From assembly GCA_964585635.1 (NCBI GenBank), contig CAZPEV010000056.1, positions 1 to 17,592 of the forward strand: a stretch of 17,592 nucleotides of DNA. The letters run 5' to 3'. The stretch is from CAZPEV01 sp964585635. Lineage in GTDB: Bacteria > Zixibacteria > MSB-5A5 > GN15 > JAAZOE01. Shown in pieces: positions 6,228 through 14,063 of the stretch (position 1 is its first letter; every line of letters begins with the position of its first letter). Position numbers and translations under genes: made by a program. The notes below the pieces were generated by a model that saw only the letters and a list, made by a program, of their open reading frames with translations, had not been told where the DNA came from and searched no databases.

Positions 6228-7160
6228 ATGAATCTTCGCCGTATCAGCGGCCCGCTCGGCGGCCTGTTGGGGATAACCCTGCCGCTATGGATCGCCGTGC
6301 CGATCGTCAGTTACATCGCCGAGATTATCCTGGTCTTTTTGATCATGGTGGCGACGATTGAGGGTCGCGCGTGGATTCCCCTGGCCGGAGCCGGGATCGG
6401 GTTGATCCTGGGCGGGCTGCCGGGGCTGATGCCGCTGCCGATGGGATTTCTTTTGCCTCTTTGGCTCAAGGCGGTGGTGCCGGCGCTGATTCTGGGTTTG
6501 TTGATGCGCTCCGGTTGGCACGCCGGGCGGTCATTCGTGGCGGCCTCGCTGGTGACCGCGGTCCTGATCGGGGTGGTCTATTTTCAAGCGGCGAAGCTTT
6601 TGGCCGACGAGATTGATCTGATGACGCGGTCGTTGAGCGGCATCGTCACGACGGCCCTCAGCAGCCAGGGGTACGGCGCCGAGACGGTCAGCGAGTTGAT
6701 CGACAAGGTGCAGATAACGGCCGAGTTGATCAAACGCTTGCTGCCGGGGATCCTGGTCATGTCCGGCCTGACCCAGTTGTTCGTCGGATTTCTGCTTCTG
6801 GAACGGTATTGCACCCGCGCCGACCGCTACTTTCCGGGTTTCGGGCCGTTCATTTACTGGAAGATTCCGGACCGCGTCTTATATCTGCTGGGAACCGTCC
6901 TGGCGGCGCGCCTGACTCTGGAGGGAACGCGGGTGGCGGCCGACAATCTGCTCTTTGTCCTGGCCTTTTGTTATGCCGTCGGGGGCCTGGCGCTGATCGA
7001 GCATCTGCTGCGGCGGCTGCAGCTGCCGGTCATGATCAAGATTGTATTTTATCTGGGGTTGTTCCTCATGCAGGTGCCCGGATTGATCCTTACCTCGGCG
7101 GCGGGTTTGTTTGACAGCTACTTTGATTTCCGTCGGGTCCGGGCGCACACCCTGGGCTGA
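6228..7160 (+). CDS. DUF2232 (YybS-like) polytopic membrane protein
   Basis: A 310-residue, very hydrophobic inner-membrane protein with about eight predicted helices (approximate spans 10-42, 49-66, 75-93, 103-121, 172-192, 215-231, 240-262 and 268-294). A polar loop of roughly 45 residues at 124-170 separates the halves. The last part (GLFDSYFDFRR) is typical of the DUF2232 family, whose genes are repeatedly found between rpsR and rplI, as here. The molecular function is not established; YybS-type proteins resemble energy-coupling or transporter membrane subunits in topology only. The ATG at 6228 follows AGGG by eight bases and lies 13 bases after the rpsR stop, so it is translationally linked to the ribosomal genes. 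Confidence 0.85.
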   Translation: MNLRRISGPLGGLLGITLPLWIAVPIVSYIAEIILVFLIMVATIEGRAWIPLAGAGIGLILGGLPGLMPLPMGFLLPLWLKAVVPALILGLLMRSGWHAGRSFVAASLVTAVLIGVVYFQAAKLLADEIDLMTRSLSGIVTTALSSQGYGAETVSELIDKVQITAELIKRLLPGILVMSGLTQLFVGFLLLERYCTRADRYFPGFGPFIYWKIPDRVLYLLGTVLAARLTLEGTRVAADNLLFVLAFCYAVGGLALIEHLLRRLQLPVMIKIVFYLGLFLMQVPGLILTSAAGLFDSYFDFRRVRAHTLG

Positions 7161-7184
7161 TGATGACAGAAAGGATATGACGAT

Positions 7185-7634
7185 ATGAAGGTAATTTTGA
7201 CGAAGGACGTCGCCGAGCTGGGCCAGTGCGGCCAGGCGGTGGAAGTGAAGCCCGGATATGCGCGCAATTATCTGATGCCGCGCAATCTGGCTATCCCGGC
7301 GACCAAGGGAAATCTGCGGGCGGTCGGCAATCTGAAACAGCAGCAAGAGCTGCGCGACAAGAAACAGCGCCGCGAGGCGGAAAAGGTGCGCGATCAGCTT
7401 GAAAAGCTCGAGCTGGTGGCCGAGATGATGACCGGCGAGGAAGACAAGGTCTTTGGATCGGTCACCAATCACACCATCGCCGACCTGATCCAAGCGCAGG
7501 GGCACACGGTCGATCGTCGCGACATTCTGGTGGATGAGCCGATCAAGGCGCTGGGGCTGTACACGATCAAAATCAAACTGGCCAAAGATGTAACCGCCGG
7601 CGTGAAGCTGCAGGTGGTCAAGAAAGAAGCCTAA
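7185..7634 (+). CDS. rplI: Large ribosomal subunit protein bL9
   Basis: A 149-residue L9, the usual length, a 50S protein that binds 23S rRNA near L1. The N-terminal domain with the family signature is clear (MKVILTKDVAELGQCGQAVE, then KPGYARNYLMPRNLAIPAT). A long helical connector (residues 45-85, rich in Lys, Glu, Gln and Arg) joins it to the C-terminal domain (GEEDKVFGSVTNHTIADLIQ and IKALGLYTIKIKL). The start at 7185 is confirmed by homology from the first residue; AAAGGA lies about ten bases upstream. The stop codon TAA is followed immediately by the ATG of the next gene, so the two are likely translationally coupled. Confidence 0.97.
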   Translation: MKVILTKDVAELGQCGQAVEVKPGYARNYLMPRNLAIPATKGNLRAVGNLKQQQELRDKKQRREAEKVRDQLEKLELVAEMMTGEEDKVFGSVTNHTIADLIQAQGHTVDRRDILVDEPIKALGLYTIKIKLAKDVTAGVKLQVVKKEA

Positions 7635-8159
7635 ATGGGGATGATCGAGGTACAGATCGACGGCTTGGCGATGGATCTGGTCTCCAACTCGCCGGTAGTG
7701 GTGCTGGCCTCCAAGGAATTGAATAAGGTTTTGCCGATCTGGATCGGCCACGGCGAGGCTTGGGCGATCGCGATGGAGATGACCGGGGTCGGTTCCAAGC
7801 GGCCGCTGACGCATGACCTGTTCAAGAGCACGATCGAGGCGATGGGCGGCCGTCTGGAGAAGGTCGAAATCACGGAGCTGAAGGAGCAGACCTTTTACGC
7901 CCGGTTGCTGATCACCCTCGACGGCCGGACGGTTGACGTCGACGCCCGGCCCTCCGATTCGATCGCGCTGGCGCTGAAGGCCAAGAGCCCGATTTTCGCC
8001 AACGCCGAGTTGCTGACGCTCAACCCGGAAGACCTGCGGGTGGAAGCGACCGACGAAAAACCGCCGCCGCCGCCGGGCGGGGGGACGGCGGAATCGCTGG
8101 CCGATCGTCTAAAGCGGATCGATCCCGAGGATTTTGGCAAATATTCGCTTCTGGAGTAG
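7635..8159 (+). CDS. Bifunctional nuclease domain (DUF151) protein
   Basis: A 174-residue protein of the DUF151/BFN family, found widely in bacteria and plants; a plant member was reported to have both RNase and DNase activity, but the bacterial role is unproven. Family blocks are LPIWIGHGEAWAIA (33-46), RPLTHDLF (56-63) and DVDARPSDSIALALKAKSPI (101-120). A proline-glycine linker (KPPPPPGGG, 142-150) leads to a C-terminal tail LADRLKRIDPEDFGKY, also seen in other members. Two starts are possible: ATG at 7635, directly after the rplI stop, or ATG at 7641. The immediate coupling to rplI and shared strand suggest a translation-linked task. Last gene of the operon. Confidence 0.9.
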   Translation: MGMIEVQIDGLAMDLVSNSPVVVLASKELNKVLPIWIGHGEAWAIAMEMTGVGSKRPLTHDLFKSTIEAMGGRLEKVEITELKEQTFYARLLITLDGRTVDVDARPSDSIALALKAKSPIFANAELLTLNPEDLRVEATDEKPPPPPGGGTAESLADRLKRIDPEDFGKYSLLE

Positions 8160-8168
8160 CAACTCGCG

Positions 8169-8261
8169 GCCCGGTCGTGGCGATACCGGGCGGTCATTGC
8201 CCAGGGTGGCAAGGAATTGACGAAATCCCCCGGACCGCCGGCGGTTATCCGCCAACCGGCG
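8169..8261 (+). terminator. Hairpins after the ribosomal protein operon, possible terminator
   Basis: Two GC-rich stems follow the stop of the DUF151 gene: GCCCGGT (8169-8175) with ACCGGGC (8185-8191), and CGCCGG (8236-8241) with CCGGCG (8256-8261), the latter with an inner CGG/CCG pairing. Neither has a T-tract, so intrinsic termination is doubtful; they may protect the mRNA 3' end or mark a Rho-dependent end. Confidence 0.35.
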
Positions 8262-8274
8262 CTGCAGCTTTCAG

Positions 8275-8304
8275 TTGACAACCGCTTGGGTTTATAATTA
8301 ATTA
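8275..8304 (+). promoter_or_regulatory. Possible promoter of the papain-like protease gene
   Basis: TTGACA at 8275-8280 is a perfect -35 box. The following AT-rich stretch offers several -10 candidates: TTAATT at 8298-8303 (17-base spacer) or TAATTA at 8299-8304 (18). The better-looking TATAAT at 8293-8298 is only 12 bases away, too close. The leader to the ATG would be over 110 bases and is otherwise unexplained. Confidence 0.4.
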
Positions 8305-8428
8305 ATAACCATAATCATTCACCGCGGGTCTTGAATCTAGCGCATTGCCAACGGACGCCATTGTACGTGCCTCATGTCGTCTGCCCGGCGTCTATTATAT
8401 ATATCAATCAATCGAGGAGGAGGAGCAT

Positions 8429-9244
8429 ATGGCGCCTCGAAAGAAAGTATTAACTCCCCCCAACGGGTATATCCTGAACTGCAAACCGTCGCGCGACACC
8501 GAGACGGATTGGACGATGGCTGATGCCATGGCCGGGGGCTCCATGGCCGCGGGACCGACGCTTCCGCCATCCAAGGATTTGCGTGAGCCATCGTGGTGGA
8601 AGATTCGGGACCAGGACGGCACCGGAGCCTGTGTTGGTTTTGCCGCCGCCGACAGCGTGCTGCGCTGGCATTACGTCAAGGCGCAAAAGATTCCTGCCAA
8701 CGCGCTGACATCGCCGCGCTTCATCTGGATGGCCGACAAAGAAACGGATGACTACACCACCTATCCGACGACGTTTCTCGAGACAGACGGGACGATGGTG
8801 AAGCAGGCCCTGCAGGTCGCCCGAAAATTCGGCTGTGTTCTGGAGAAGGATCTGCCCATGACCGGTCCGCTGTCCTTCCTCAGTCTGGGGGCCTTCTATT
8901 CCAGGGCCGCGCAACTGCGGATTGCCAGCTATTACAACCTGATTCCCGGTCAGGCTCCTGATCTCAAAATTTGGAAAGCCTGGATCGCCTTCCAAGGCCC
9001 GATTCTGACCAGGCTGGAGGTCGATCGAACCTGGGACAACGCCTCGGCTACCCAGGGGCATCTGCGCACGTACCTTCCCAATACGGCCCGCGGCGGACAT
9101 GCGGTGGCGCTGGTCGGGTACACGGCGGACTATTTTATCGTCCGCAATAGCTGGGGAACCGTCTGGGGGGACCAAGGCTTCGGCTATGCTCACAACGATT
9201 ATGCCAAGAAGGCTTTCACCGAGGCCTACGGCGCCATCCTATGA
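8429..9244 (+). CDS. Papain-fold (C1-type) cysteine peptidase
   Basis: A 271-residue protein with the full catalytic set of the papain family. Gln62 (oxyanion hole) and the nucleophile Cys68 lie in QDGTGACVGFAAADS, six residues apart as in papain. His224 lies in RGGHAVALVGY, and Asn240 in FIVRNSWGTVWGDQGFGY, the classic motif for the third catalytic residue. Residues 1-50 look like a short N-terminal extension, not a typical inhibitory propeptide. There is no signal peptide, so it probably acts in the cytoplasm or is exported by another route. The ATG at 8429 is chosen over upstream starts because of a strong GGAGGAGGAG five to eight bases before it. It stands alone, converging with dpaL 28 bases away. 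The substrate is unknown. Confidence 0.88.
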   Translation: MAPRKKVLTPPNGYILNCKPSRDTETDWTMADAMAGGSMAAGPTLPPSKDLREPSWWKIRDQDGTGACVGFAAADSVLRWHYVKAQKIPANALTSPRFIWMADKETDDYTTYPTTFLETDGTMVKQALQVARKFGCVLEKDLPMTGPLSFLSLGAFYSRAAQLRIASYYNLIPGQAPDLKIWKAWIAFQGPILTRLEVDRTWDNASATQGHLRTYLPNTARGGHAVALVGYTADYFIVRNSWGTVWGDQGFGYAHNDYAKKAFTEAYGAIL

Positions 9245-9272
9245 GGCGGAGTCATCAGTCTCCCGTCTGAGG

Positions 9273-10460
9273 TCAACGGCCAACGACCCGGTCGAAATGG
9301 GCCGGGTCGGTGGCTCCCTCGGTATTAATCACCAGAATCCGTGTCCGGGATCCAATTGGCAACCATTCGGCGGCGGGACGGAGCCGGTCATCCGTCCGCA
9401 GGGCCAGAAGGGCGGCCAGACCGGCCGCGCCTGATTCGCCGGAGATAAGGCGAGGGTCGGTTCCGGTCGGATGGTAGCAGGTCCGCATCGCCTCGACCGC
9501 GAAACGGTCGGTGATCGCCAGAAAAAGATCGATTCCATCGCGGATCAATGGCCAGGCGGCGGCTGATGGGGTGCCGCAATTCAGCCCGGCCATGATGGTT
9601 TTGGAATCGCCCGTGGCGGTGCAAAGGTTGCCGAACCGGGCCGATTCCAGCAGGCCGGCGGCGGCGGTCGGCTCGACCGATATTAATTTCGGCTGACGGC
9701 GGCCGTAGCGACGGACATAATACCAAGCGGCGGCCGCAGCCAGACTTCCCACGCCGGATTGCAGGAACACCAGATCGACTCCGGGATCATCCGAAAGATG
9801 AAGCGATGATTCCATCTCCCGGAACAGGGTCAGGTAACCGGCCATGATATCGCCGGGGATAGTCATGTATCCGGGATAACCGGTATCGGCGATGACCTGC
9901 CGGCCGAAGCGGGCGGCGTCAGCGGCGGCGCGGCGTACGGCGTCGTCATAGCTGCCGTCGACGATGACTACCTCGGCCTCCTCCTTGCGGACGTTTTCAA
10001 TTCGGGCCGCGACAGTTGCGCGGGGCATGTAGATGACCGCCTTTTGCTGCAGCCGTCGAGCGATCCAGGCGATGGCCCGGCCATGGTTGCCATCGGTGGC
10101 AGTGCTGAAGGTGTAGCGGCCGGCGAAGCGGCCGCGAAAGGTTTCGGTCCAGATATCCTGTGGATGAAGCCTGGTTCCGGTTTCGGCCTGCCAGGCGTCT
10201 CTCAGGAAGCGATAAATGGCGTAGGAGGCGCCCAGGACTTTGAAGGCGCTCAGGTCAAAGCGTTGGGCTTCATCCTTGACCCAGATAGATCCGACTCCCA
10301 GCTTTTCGGCCAAGGCGGGAAGGGAGACCAGCGGGGTCGGCCGGTAGCCGGGGATGGAAGCGTGAAAGGAGGTTATGTCGTCGTTGCGAAAGGGAGAATA
10401 AGCATCATTCTCCCAGACAGGGGAGGGCAGGTGGTTGGGATTGATGACCAGTTCGCACAT
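9273..10460 (-). CDS. dpaL: Diaminopropionate ammonia-lyase-like PLP enzyme
   Basis: A 395-residue fold-type II PLP enzyme very like E. coli YgeX (DpaL, 398 residues), which converts 2,3-diaminopropionate to pyruvate and two ammonia. Landmarks: GYRPTPLVSLPALAEKLGV (38-56), KDEAQRFDLSAFKVLGAS with the PLP-lysine Lys74, ATDGNHGRAIAW with Asp123 (equivalent to the catalytic Asp120 of the E. coli enzyme), IYMPRATVAARI, the phosphate-binding-type QSGVGSLAAAA, IMAGLNCGTPS and the end VINTEGATDPAHF. Related threonine synthases and threonine dehydratases share the fold, but these motifs favour DpaL. The ATG at 10460 follows an AGG about nine bases upstream. A TATACT box (10494-10499, minus strand) may be part of its promoter. 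No other catabolic genes are adjacent. Confidence 0.87.
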   Translation of the reverse strand: MCELVINPNHLPSPVWENDAYSPFRNDDITSFHASIPGYRPTPLVSLPALAEKLGVGSIWVKDEAQRFDLSAFKVLGASYAIYRFLRDAWQAETGTRLHPQDIWTETFRGRFAGRYTFSTATDGNHGRAIAWIARRLQQKAVIYMPRATVAARIENVRKEEAEVVIVDGSYDDAVRRAAADAARFGRQVIADTGYPGYMTIPGDIMAGYLTLFREMESSLHLSDDPGVDLVFLQSGVGSLAAAAAWYYVRRYGRRQPKLISVEPTAAAGLLESARFGNLCTATGDSKTIMAGLNCGTPSAAAWPLIRDGIDLFLAITDRFAVEAMRTCYHPTGTDPRLISGESGAAGLAALLALRTDDRLRPAAEWLPIGSRTRILVINTEGATDPAHFDRVVGR

Positions 10461-11138
10461 CGGACAGACCTCGCCTATATAGAGTCAGATGTCAGTATAG
10501 CATATTGGCAAAGAGCAGTGAAAGATGATTTGGGTTGCGACTTTCCGGGCGGCCGAGCGGATCGGGCATATCGAATTGCCGGGCCGCGAGATAGGCGATA
10601 TTTCGGCCGGCCCGGATAAACGGCGGATGAGCCGCGGGCGGAACTCCGTCAAGTAAATCGGATAAGCAGTCGATGAAGAGATAAAGACCGATTTCTGCTG
10701 AGGCGAGGGTAAGCCGCAGACTCGCATCTGGTTGAGCCTCTTGTGGAAAAATAGTAATGGCATATGATAGAAAGCAGCATTTCGTCATATAGAGAGGCTG
10801 AAGGGTATTTCAGAAGTGAGGCGGCTTTCGGTCGGCCGGGTGGCTTGTATTGGCACGCGCCGGCCGGGATAATGCCGCCCGGCATATAACGGCCATCTGC
10901 ATTATTACCGTTGCCCCCCAAGGCGGGCCGGGGATACCCCCCGGCCCGCCTGTTTGTTTTGCCTGTCCGGATGCTCAAGCGTCCGCAAGCCTCGCCTCCC
11001 CTAGCAGCAAAAAGTTGTGAACCAGTGGCTTTGTTTTCATGTTATATTCGACATGCCGTCTTCTTTGCGGCATAGAGGCAAATTGCAATTAATGAAATGG
11101 ACTGCCATGGTCCAGAATCAGTACAAGGAGTGCACCAT
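10461..11138. other. Intergenic region with possible short transcript and unproven small ORFs
   Basis: Apart from the terminator at 10921-10960, no firm gene is seen in 678 bases. A leftward 98-codon frame (10492-10788) ending 31 bases before dpaL has fairly gene-like codon choice over its last two thirds but no ribosome binding site and no known domain. On the plus strand TTGTGG (10741-10746) and TATGAT (10763-10768), 16 bases apart, make a weak promoter. Hairpins follow (GCCGGG 10863-10868 with CCCGGC 10878-10883). The 3' part (10970-11138) holds the YceI-gene promoter region, with an AT-rich TATATT around 11043. Confidence 0.4.
10921..10960 (+). terminator. Strong intrinsic terminator without an obvious gene before it
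   Basis: A perfect 13-base-pair stem, AGGCGGGCCGGGG (10921-10933) with CCCCGGCCCGCCT (10939-10951), and a five-base loop, followed on the plus strand by TGTTTGTTTT. This is the strongest hairpin in the window. The upstream gene dpaL runs in the other direction, away from it, so the RNA that it ends is unassigned. Confidence 0.8.
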
Positions 11139-11729
11139 ATGTTAAGACGGATGTTACTATCGGCCATCATACTTCTGGCGCTAAGCATTCCGGTCCAGGC
11201 GCAGGTCTGGAATATCGACCCGGCCCACTCGCATGTCGGCTTTACGGTCAAGCATCTGGTCATCACCAAGGTGGACGGCGAATTCAAGGATTTTGCCGGG
11301 ACCATCAAGGATTTCGACGGCAAGGATGTCACCAAAGGATCGGTCGACGTCACCATCCAGATCGCCTCGATCAACACCAATATCGACCAGCGCGACACGC
11401 ACCTGAAAAGCCCCGACTTCTTCGACGCCGCCAAGTTCCCGACGATGACCTTCAAGTCCAAGAAGATCATCAAGGGGGCCGGCGACAAGTTTACCATGAT
11501 CGGCGACCTGACGATGAAAGGGGTTACCAGGGAAGATACACTGGATTGCACGTTCAACGGCGTCATCACCGATCCGCAGGGCAATACCCGGTCCGGCTTT
11601 TCGGCCTCGACCGTTATCAACCGTCAGGATTATGGCCTGTCCTGGAGCAACAAGCTGGCCGACGGCAGCCTGGTGGTGGGCAACGAGGTCACAATTGGGT
11701 TGGAACTCGAAACCATCAAAGCCAAGTAG
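11139..11729 (+). CDS. Secreted YceI-family lipid-binding protein
   Basis: A 196-residue YceI-family protein: a lipocalin-like barrel that in characterised members binds long isoprenoids; exact ligands differ. Residues 1-21 are a signal peptide (MLRRMLLSAIILLALSIPVQ, cleavage probably after the following Ala), so it is periplasmic or extracellular. The family start VWNIDPAHSHVGFTVKHL follows directly; then SINTNIDQRDTHLKSPDFF, FPTMTFKSKKI and GDLTMKGVTR are diagnostic. The ATG at 11139 is supported by AAGGAG eight bases upstream; an in-frame ATG at 11097 would spoil the signal peptide. YceI genes often sit with respiratory or redox genes, and a flavodoxin remnant follows this one. Confidence 0.94.
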   Translation: MLRRMLLSAIILLALSIPVQAQVWNIDPAHSHVGFTVKHLVITKVDGEFKDFAGTIKDFDGKDVTKGSVDVTIQIASINTNIDQRDTHLKSPDFFDAAKFPTMTFKSKKIIKGAGDKFTMIGDLTMKGVTREDTLDCTFNGVITDPQGNTRSGFSASTVINRQDYGLSWSNKLADGSLVVGNEVTIGLELETIKAK

Positions 11730-11744
11730 CACCAGGCAGCACAA

Positions 11745-11850
11745 ATGCGGTAAAGGCCATAGTTGTCTATGCGTCCGATTACGGCAGCACCAAGAAAATG
11801 GCGGAAGCGGTCGGCGCCGACAATGTGTCCCAGATTTAATAGTCATTGGG
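11745..11850 (+). pseudogene. Remnant of a flavodoxin-like gene
   Basis: From 11750 one frame reads VKAIVVYASDYGSTKKMAEA, which is the N-terminal strand and FMN-phosphate-binding loop of a flavodoxin, followed by VGADNVSQI and a stop at 11837-11839. In another frame, 11833-11850 reads DLIVIG, the next conserved flavodoxin strand. So the sequence has lost the segment between (about 20 residues in relatives), shifts frame and then has no recognisable flavin-binding continuation. An ATG at 11745 followed by CGGTAA is out of frame by one base, as if a base had been lost at the second codon. At least two lesions argue for a true remnant over one sequencing error. It lies directly after the YceI gene. 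Confidence 0.7.
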
Positions 11851-11988
11851 CGTCGGGCGACTCTTCGCCCGCTCCTGCAGGCGTGCCGGCGCGATATAAG
11901 TCCACCCTTTGGCCAGCTCGTTTTTTGATTGATTTTGGCCTGCCGGCGGGTGTAATTGACGGGTAATTGGCAAGCACGCGGGGTGGTC

Positions 11989-13263
11989 ATGCGACGAGTT
12001 GTTCCATATGTGTCAGCGGTGGTCCTTTATTGCCTCCTGCTGCGGGGGGATACCGCAGGTGGGGCAGCCTCCGATCCTATAACCAGCCCGCGTTTGGATT
12101 CTTTGATTGCGGCTCAGAATCTTCCGCTCCAGTCATATCTTGAAAAACGGTTTTCGGAGGCGGCCGGGTATGTCATCGCCGGGCCGCTCGATCCGCTATA
12201 TGTCGGGACGCCGCTGCGGACGGAGCTGTATCATTCCGTCCGGATCATCTGTCCCGATCCTGCGGCCGTGGAGACGGCGCTGGCGGCGATTAAGCAGGAT
12301 TCGACCCTGGGCGTCGACTCGTCAATGGCGTATATCCATCAGGCGCGCGCCGATGACCCGGTGGGGTACCGTGGTGCATTGATCAAGGGAAGGTGGCGAG
12401 GCGAGCCGGTCACGATTCAACTGGCGACGCTGCAGCAGGTCCGCTGGCTGATTTGGGCCAGGGGGATTCTGGAAGGAGAGGATCCCCTGATTGGACGGGG
12501 GAAGTTCGACCTGTATGCGCGCGCCGTCTCGGAGCATCTGTATGCCACCGACCGGCGCTGGAACAACCTTCCAACCCCCAAGGCGGTCGATTATGGTCTG
12601 CACGATTCGGCCGATGTTTATCCCCGTGTTCCGCGTCCGGTTTTTGAGGTGGAATTGGATTTTCGGCGGTTTCTCAACCAGCGGGCCGGTCTAAATACCT
12701 CATTTGCGCAAGGGATCCGGGCCTTTGTTCCGACCGATTCGCTTTTGGAGATGCTTCGCGACAGCGCCCCGGCGGTCGCCTATCCCAACAAGATGGCGGT
12801 GATGCTGCAACGGGAATATCTGGAGTTCTTTGCCCGCGACGGCAACATCGCGACGATCAAGACGCTGACGCGTCAGGTTTTTGATTCGCTGCCAACCGGC
12901 GTCTATTCGTTTGCCGTCGGCCTTTCGGGCAAGGTCCGCTTCTGCAAAAAACCGACGCCGGAGGAGATGCGGCTGATCGAGGTCAAGACCGGCAACAAGG
13001 CGCCGCTGGTGACCGAGGCCTTTTTCTTTCCCGGCGAGCCGGTCCTGGCGGCCGGATCATTCGCAGTTCAGCACGACTCGATGGCGCGGATGGCGGCGGT
13101 CAATGCTTTTTCGGATCAATTCTTCTACTGCAACCTGTCGCCGTCGCTGCGCGATGACGTCGCCGTCAGATCCAATCAGTATGTTTTAAGCCTGGGCCGC
13201 TTCTTCCGGGCGTTGGACGAGCTGAATATTCCCTACGGGAGCTTGCTGATCAGCAAGTTCTGA
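11989..13263 (+). CDS. Exported protein of unknown function (424 aa)
   Basis: Not assigned to a family. Residues 1-27 look like a signal peptide (MRRVVPYVSAVVLYCLLL, then RGDTAGGAAS), so the mature protein is probably periplasmic. No lipobox is seen (the Cys at 15 lies in VLYC). The mature part is mixed in composition, without repeats, low-complexity stretches or further membrane helices. Notable segments are RWLIWARGILEGEDPLIGRG, PRVPRPVFEVELDFRRFLNQ and RFFRALDELNIPYGSLLISK. Codon use is like that of the neighbours, and the frame is open for its whole length, so it is very likely a real gene. The ATG at 11989 is chosen because GGGGTGG lies just upstream and the hydrophobic segment starts there. 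It is followed by a membrane protein gene on the same strand after 118 bases. Confidence 0.8.
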   Translation: MRRVVPYVSAVVLYCLLLRGDTAGGAASDPITSPRLDSLIAAQNLPLQSYLEKRFSEAAGYVIAGPLDPLYVGTPLRTELYHSVRIICPDPAAVETALAAIKQDSTLGVDSSMAYIHQARADDPVGYRGALIKGRWRGEPVTIQLATLQQVRWLIWARGILEGEDPLIGRGKFDLYARAVSEHLYATDRRWNNLPTPKAVDYGLHDSADVYPRVPRPVFEVELDFRRFLNQRAGLNTSFAQGIRAFVPTDSLLEMLRDSAPAVAYPNKMAVMLQREYLEFFARDGNIATIKTLTRQVFDSLPTGVYSFAVGLSGKVRFCKKPTPEEMRLIEVKTGNKAPLVTEAFFFPGEPVLAAGSFAVQHDSMARMAAVNAFSDQFFYCNLSPSLRDDVAVRSNQYVLSLGRFFRALDELNIPYGSLLISKF

Positions 13264-13381
13264 CGGCCGGTCGGCAGACCTATTGATATAGGGTATTATA
13301 TTTGAGCCGGACAAATATGAAAAGGGTATGGCTTCACATTTCCGACGGGCTGCCTGCGGCCAGCACGAGGAGAATATAACC

Positions 13382-14032
13382 ATGCGATCATCGGCGGCGA
13401 TCGGCCTGATCGGGACCTTCTTTATGATCGTGGCGCTGTTTGTCCTGCCGCGCCTGTCGAGCCAGGCGGTCTGGCCGTTCGTGGTTATCGCCGTGACCGT
13501 GACCGGCCTGTTCTTCCTGGTGCGGTGGCATGCCGCCCGCGCCGCCTATCGCTGTCCCGCCTGCGGCCGGGAGTTTACGGTTTCCCCCTGGATCGATTTT
13601 TTGAGTCCGCATACGATCGGCGAAAAACTTCTGCGTTGTCCTTCCTGCCGTGAAAGCTCGTGGTGTATCGAAACCGACCGCGCCGCCGGCCAGCTTTTCG
13701 AGGCCGAAAAAGGGAATCAACCCCCGGGGGCGCAGTTTGCCGCTGCCGGCCGGCTGTATTTGCAGGTCGCCGTCGTCATGGCCGTGTATGGCGCCCTGTG
13801 GCTTTATACATTGCGTTTCCTGCAGGTATCACCGGCCACAGCGGAGACGATGATGGTGCTCAAGATTCCGCTGGTGACGGGGCTTTTGCCGCTGCTGCAC
13901 CTGATCTTCTGCCTTTTTGCGGCGCGGGAGGGGTACCGCAGCCGGATCTATCCGATCATGACCGGTTTCGTCGCCGCCTTTCTGCTCTTGGCGTTTTGGT
14001 CCCAGCACCAAATGCTCTCGTATCTCCGGTAA
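13382..14032 (+). CDS. Membrane protein with a zinc-ribbon loop, unknown function
   Basis: A 216-residue protein with about five membrane helices (7-23, 30-47, 126-147, 161-181, 190-206). Between helices 2 and 3 there is a soluble loop with two CxxC knuckles, Cys58-Cys61 (RCPACGREF) and Cys86-Cys89 (RCPSCRES), 24 residues apart, the spacing of a small zinc ribbon. The loop is predicted to face the cytoplasm from flanking Arg residues. The family is unknown; zinc ribbons in membrane proteins often serve assembly or protein contact. The ATG at 13382 follows GAGGAG by nine bases; an in-frame ATG at 13328 has no such site. Same strand as the exported protein upstream, possibly in one transcript. 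Confidence 0.82.
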   Translation: MRSSAAIGLIGTFFMIVALFVLPRLSSQAVWPFVVIAVTVTGLFFLVRWHAARAAYRCPACGREFTVSPWIDFLSPHTIGEKLLRCPSCRESSWCIETDRAAGQLFEAEKGNQPPGAQFAAAGRLYLQVAVVMAVYGALWLYTLRFLQVSPATAETMMVLKIPLVTGLLPLLHLIFCLFAAREGYRSRIYPIMTGFVAAFLLLAFWSQHQMLSYLR

Positions 14033-14063
14033 TGATTCAGCCTGACCCGGTCCTGGCCGCCCC

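Noticed and set aside
6879..7814. 311-codon leftward frame antisense to rplI and neighbours
   Set aside because: Overlaps three clear rightward genes, and its His/Gln/Leu/Asp-rich product is an antisense artefact.
8293..8298. TATAAT as the -10 box of the protease promoter
   Set aside because: Only 12 bases from the TTGACA box, too short for a sigma-70 promoter; neighbouring alternatives fit better.
10850..10875. TTGGCACG resembling a sigma-54 -24 element
   Set aside because: The matching -12 element (TTGC) is not at the needed distance.
11181..11990. 269-codon leftward frame antisense to the YceI gene
   Set aside because: The rightward strand encodes a complete YceI protein with a signal peptide and a strong ribosome binding site.
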